Source: Verrucomicrobiota bacterium (GTDB lineage: Bacteria; Verrucomicrobiota; Verrucomicrobiia; Opitutales; Opitutaceae). Taken from it: a stretch of 7,014 nucleotides of DNA. Position numbers and translations under genes: made by a program. The stretch is taken from positions 1-7,014 of the forward strand of contig JAEXPG010000168.1 of NCBI GenBank assembly GCA_023447015.1. The letters run 5' to 3'. Below the pieces are notes generated by a model. That model searched no databases. It worked only from the letters and a program-made list of their open reading frames with translations, and was not told the DNA's origin. This document shows, piece by piece, positions 6,024-7,014 of the stretch. Position 1 is the stretch's first letter. Every line of letters begins with the position of its first letter.

Positions 6024-7014
6024 TCAGTCCAGCGCCCCCTCGACGCTCCAGCCGGCGCCCTCGCTGCGCGCGAGCTGATAGAGCCCGCCACCCGCGAGTT
6101 CGACATGCCACACCTCCACCGCCCAGCCGTCGGGCCGCCACCAGTCGCCACTGCTGCGCCACGGTCCGCGCGCCGTCCGCACCGCGTCGCGCACCCCGGT
6201 GGACTCCACGCGCACCGGACGCTCGTCCGCCACCTCCACGCGGGCCGGCCACGCCGGCCGGAACCGGCGCAACGTGAAACCGCGCTCCGGATGCACCGGC
6301 GCCGCCTCGGGCGCGGGCACCGTGTCGGCGGGTTTCTCCACCGCGAACGCATCGGGCCGGTGCGTGTCGAGGGGCACCGGCGTGCCGACGCGCCCCTCGC
6401 CCACGATCGCGGCCAGCCGCGCGAGGTTGTCCCAGAACAACGCCGGATCGCGCAGCCCGGTGTCGAAGAGCCCGCTCTGCTTCTGCGGCGGACGTCCCGG
6501 CGCCGCCACCAGCCGCGCGCCGACAACACGCGCCTCGGTGCGCACCGTCTCGAGGTGCGACTGGAGCACGCGCATCCAGCTATCGACGTCGGTGCCCGGC
6601 TCGGGCAGGCGCAGCTCGCGCCGGTTGTCGGTCTCATCCTCGAGGAGCAGCGTGAACGTGAGCGTCTCCGCCGCGAGCCCCTCGGCACGCAGCTCGAGCG
6701 CGACGCATTCGGCGAAACGCCGCAGCCGGAACAGCAGCGGCTCCAACGACTCGATCGGCGGCTCGTAGTCCCACGCGGCGGCGAAACTGCGCGCCGGCTG
6801 CGCGAGCCGGAGCGGCCGCGTCGCCTCGCCGGCCGCGCGTTCCCAGAGCTGCACGCCCGCGACGCCGAGCCGCTGGCCGACCTCACCCTTGGCGAGCGCT
6901 GTCAGCTCGCCACAGGTGCGAATCCCCCACCCCTGCAGGATCGCGGCGTGCGCCGGTGTGGGCTCCGCGAACGCGAGCGGGAGCGGCGCGAGAAAGCCTC
7001 CCGGTTCTTCGACC
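6024..7014 (-). CDS. imuB: ImuB, mutasome Y-family polymerase homologue (C-terminal part, cut by right edge)
   Basis: The visible 329 residues are the C-terminal two-thirds of a protein usually near 500 residues; the N-terminus lies beyond 7014. ImuB is a Y-family homologue thought to lack polymerase activity; it links ImuA and DnaE2 to the sliding clamp at lesions. Visible residues 20-60 (ILQGWGIRTCGELTALAKGEVGQRLG) are the helix-hairpin-helix thumb-like segment. YEPPIESLEPLLFRLRRF and the following alpha/beta stretch (about 84-170) match the little-finger-like region. QSGLF (visible residues 179-183, bases 6465-6479) fits the QxxLF beta-clamp-binding consensus. The end has the ImuB signature GPWRSSGDWW, then VWHVEL, LYQLAR and WSVEGALD. 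The catalytic region lies outside the window, so loss of the active-site acids cannot be checked here. It stops 121 bp before dnaE2, same strand; imuA and the operon promoter, usually SOS-controlled, are expected to the right. Confidence 0.93.
   Translation of the reverse strand, partial: VEEPGGFLAPLPLAFAEPTPAHAAILQGWGIRTCGELTALAKGEVGQRLGVAGVQLWERAAGEATRPLRLAQPARSFAAAWDYEPPIESLEPLLFRLRRFAECVALELRAEGLAAETLTFTLLLEDETDNRRELRLPEPGTDVDSWMRVLQSHLETVRTEARVVGARLVAAPGRPPQKQSGLFDTGLRDPALFWDNLARLAAIVGEGRVGTPVPLDTHRPDAFAVEKPADTVPAPEAAPVHPERGFTLRRFRPAWPARVEVADERPVRVESTGVRDAVRTARGPWRSSGDWWRPDGWAVEVWHVELAGGGLYQLARSEGAGWSVEGALD
6465..6479 (-). other. Beta-clamp-binding motif QSGLF inside ImuB
   Basis: These bases encode Q-S-G-L-F, followed by D, in the linker after the little-finger-like region of ImuB. 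The sequence fits the QxxLF pentapeptide by which translesion polymerases and mutasome proteins dock on the DnaN sliding clamp. The surrounding residues (APGRPPQK before it) look flexible, as expected for an exposed docking peptide. Binding itself is inferred from the motif. Confidence 0.7.

Noticed and set aside
1..7014. CRISPR array, tRNA, rRNA or complete insertion sequence
   Set aside because: No regularly spaced direct repeats, no tRNA-like cloverleaf or rRNA segments, and no transposase were recognised on either strand.

Overview
The window is GC-rich bacterial DNA, most likely from a verrucomicrobium of the Opitutaceae type. This rests on three things: the secreted metallopeptidase has a C-terminal module I associate with Verrucomicrobiota (a 'DPDSDSFSNLLEYAFARNP' segment followed by a 'LQHSTNLVDW' beta region and a terminal 'FFRLAI'); the ImuB and DnaE2 sequences fit that group; and the gaps hold GTTCC-type words and hairpin repeats. 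No 16S rRNA or other taxonomic marker is present, so the assignment is an inference.

Layout: (1) Positions 1-59 are a nearly identical copy, on the minus strand, of a short stretch of the dnaE2 OB-fold region found again at 3024-3083. The similarity breaks off at about 59 and runs out of the window on the left. (2) Positions 60-413 hold no convincing gene. (3) A plus-strand gene (414-2441) encodes an exported zinc metallopeptidase of metzincin/reprolysin type. (4) A 353-bp convergent gap (2442-2794) contains two adjacent inverted repeats and a cluster of TTCC words. (5) dnaE2, the error-prone DNA polymerase III alpha-like subunit, is complete on the minus strand (5902 to 2795). (6) A 120-bp gap upstream of dnaE2 carries a 68-bp composite inverted repeat that looks like a REP/BIME element. 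(7) The C-terminal two-thirds of imuB, also on the minus strand, runs off the right edge.

imuB and dnaE2 are codirectional and belong to the known translesion 'mutasome' cassette (imuA-imuB-dnaE2). imuA and the operon promoter would lie to the right of the window. ImuB, a Y-family homologue taken to lack polymerase activity, carries a visible beta-clamp-binding motif and would bring DnaE2 to damaged templates. DnaE2 keeps the three polymerase aspartates, while its PHP domain has lost several metal ligands. The metallopeptidase is convergent with this cassette and functionally unrelated.

I saw no clearly new system. The most notable features are the second partial dnaE2 copy at the left edge and the composite inverted repeat inside the imuB-dnaE2 operon.
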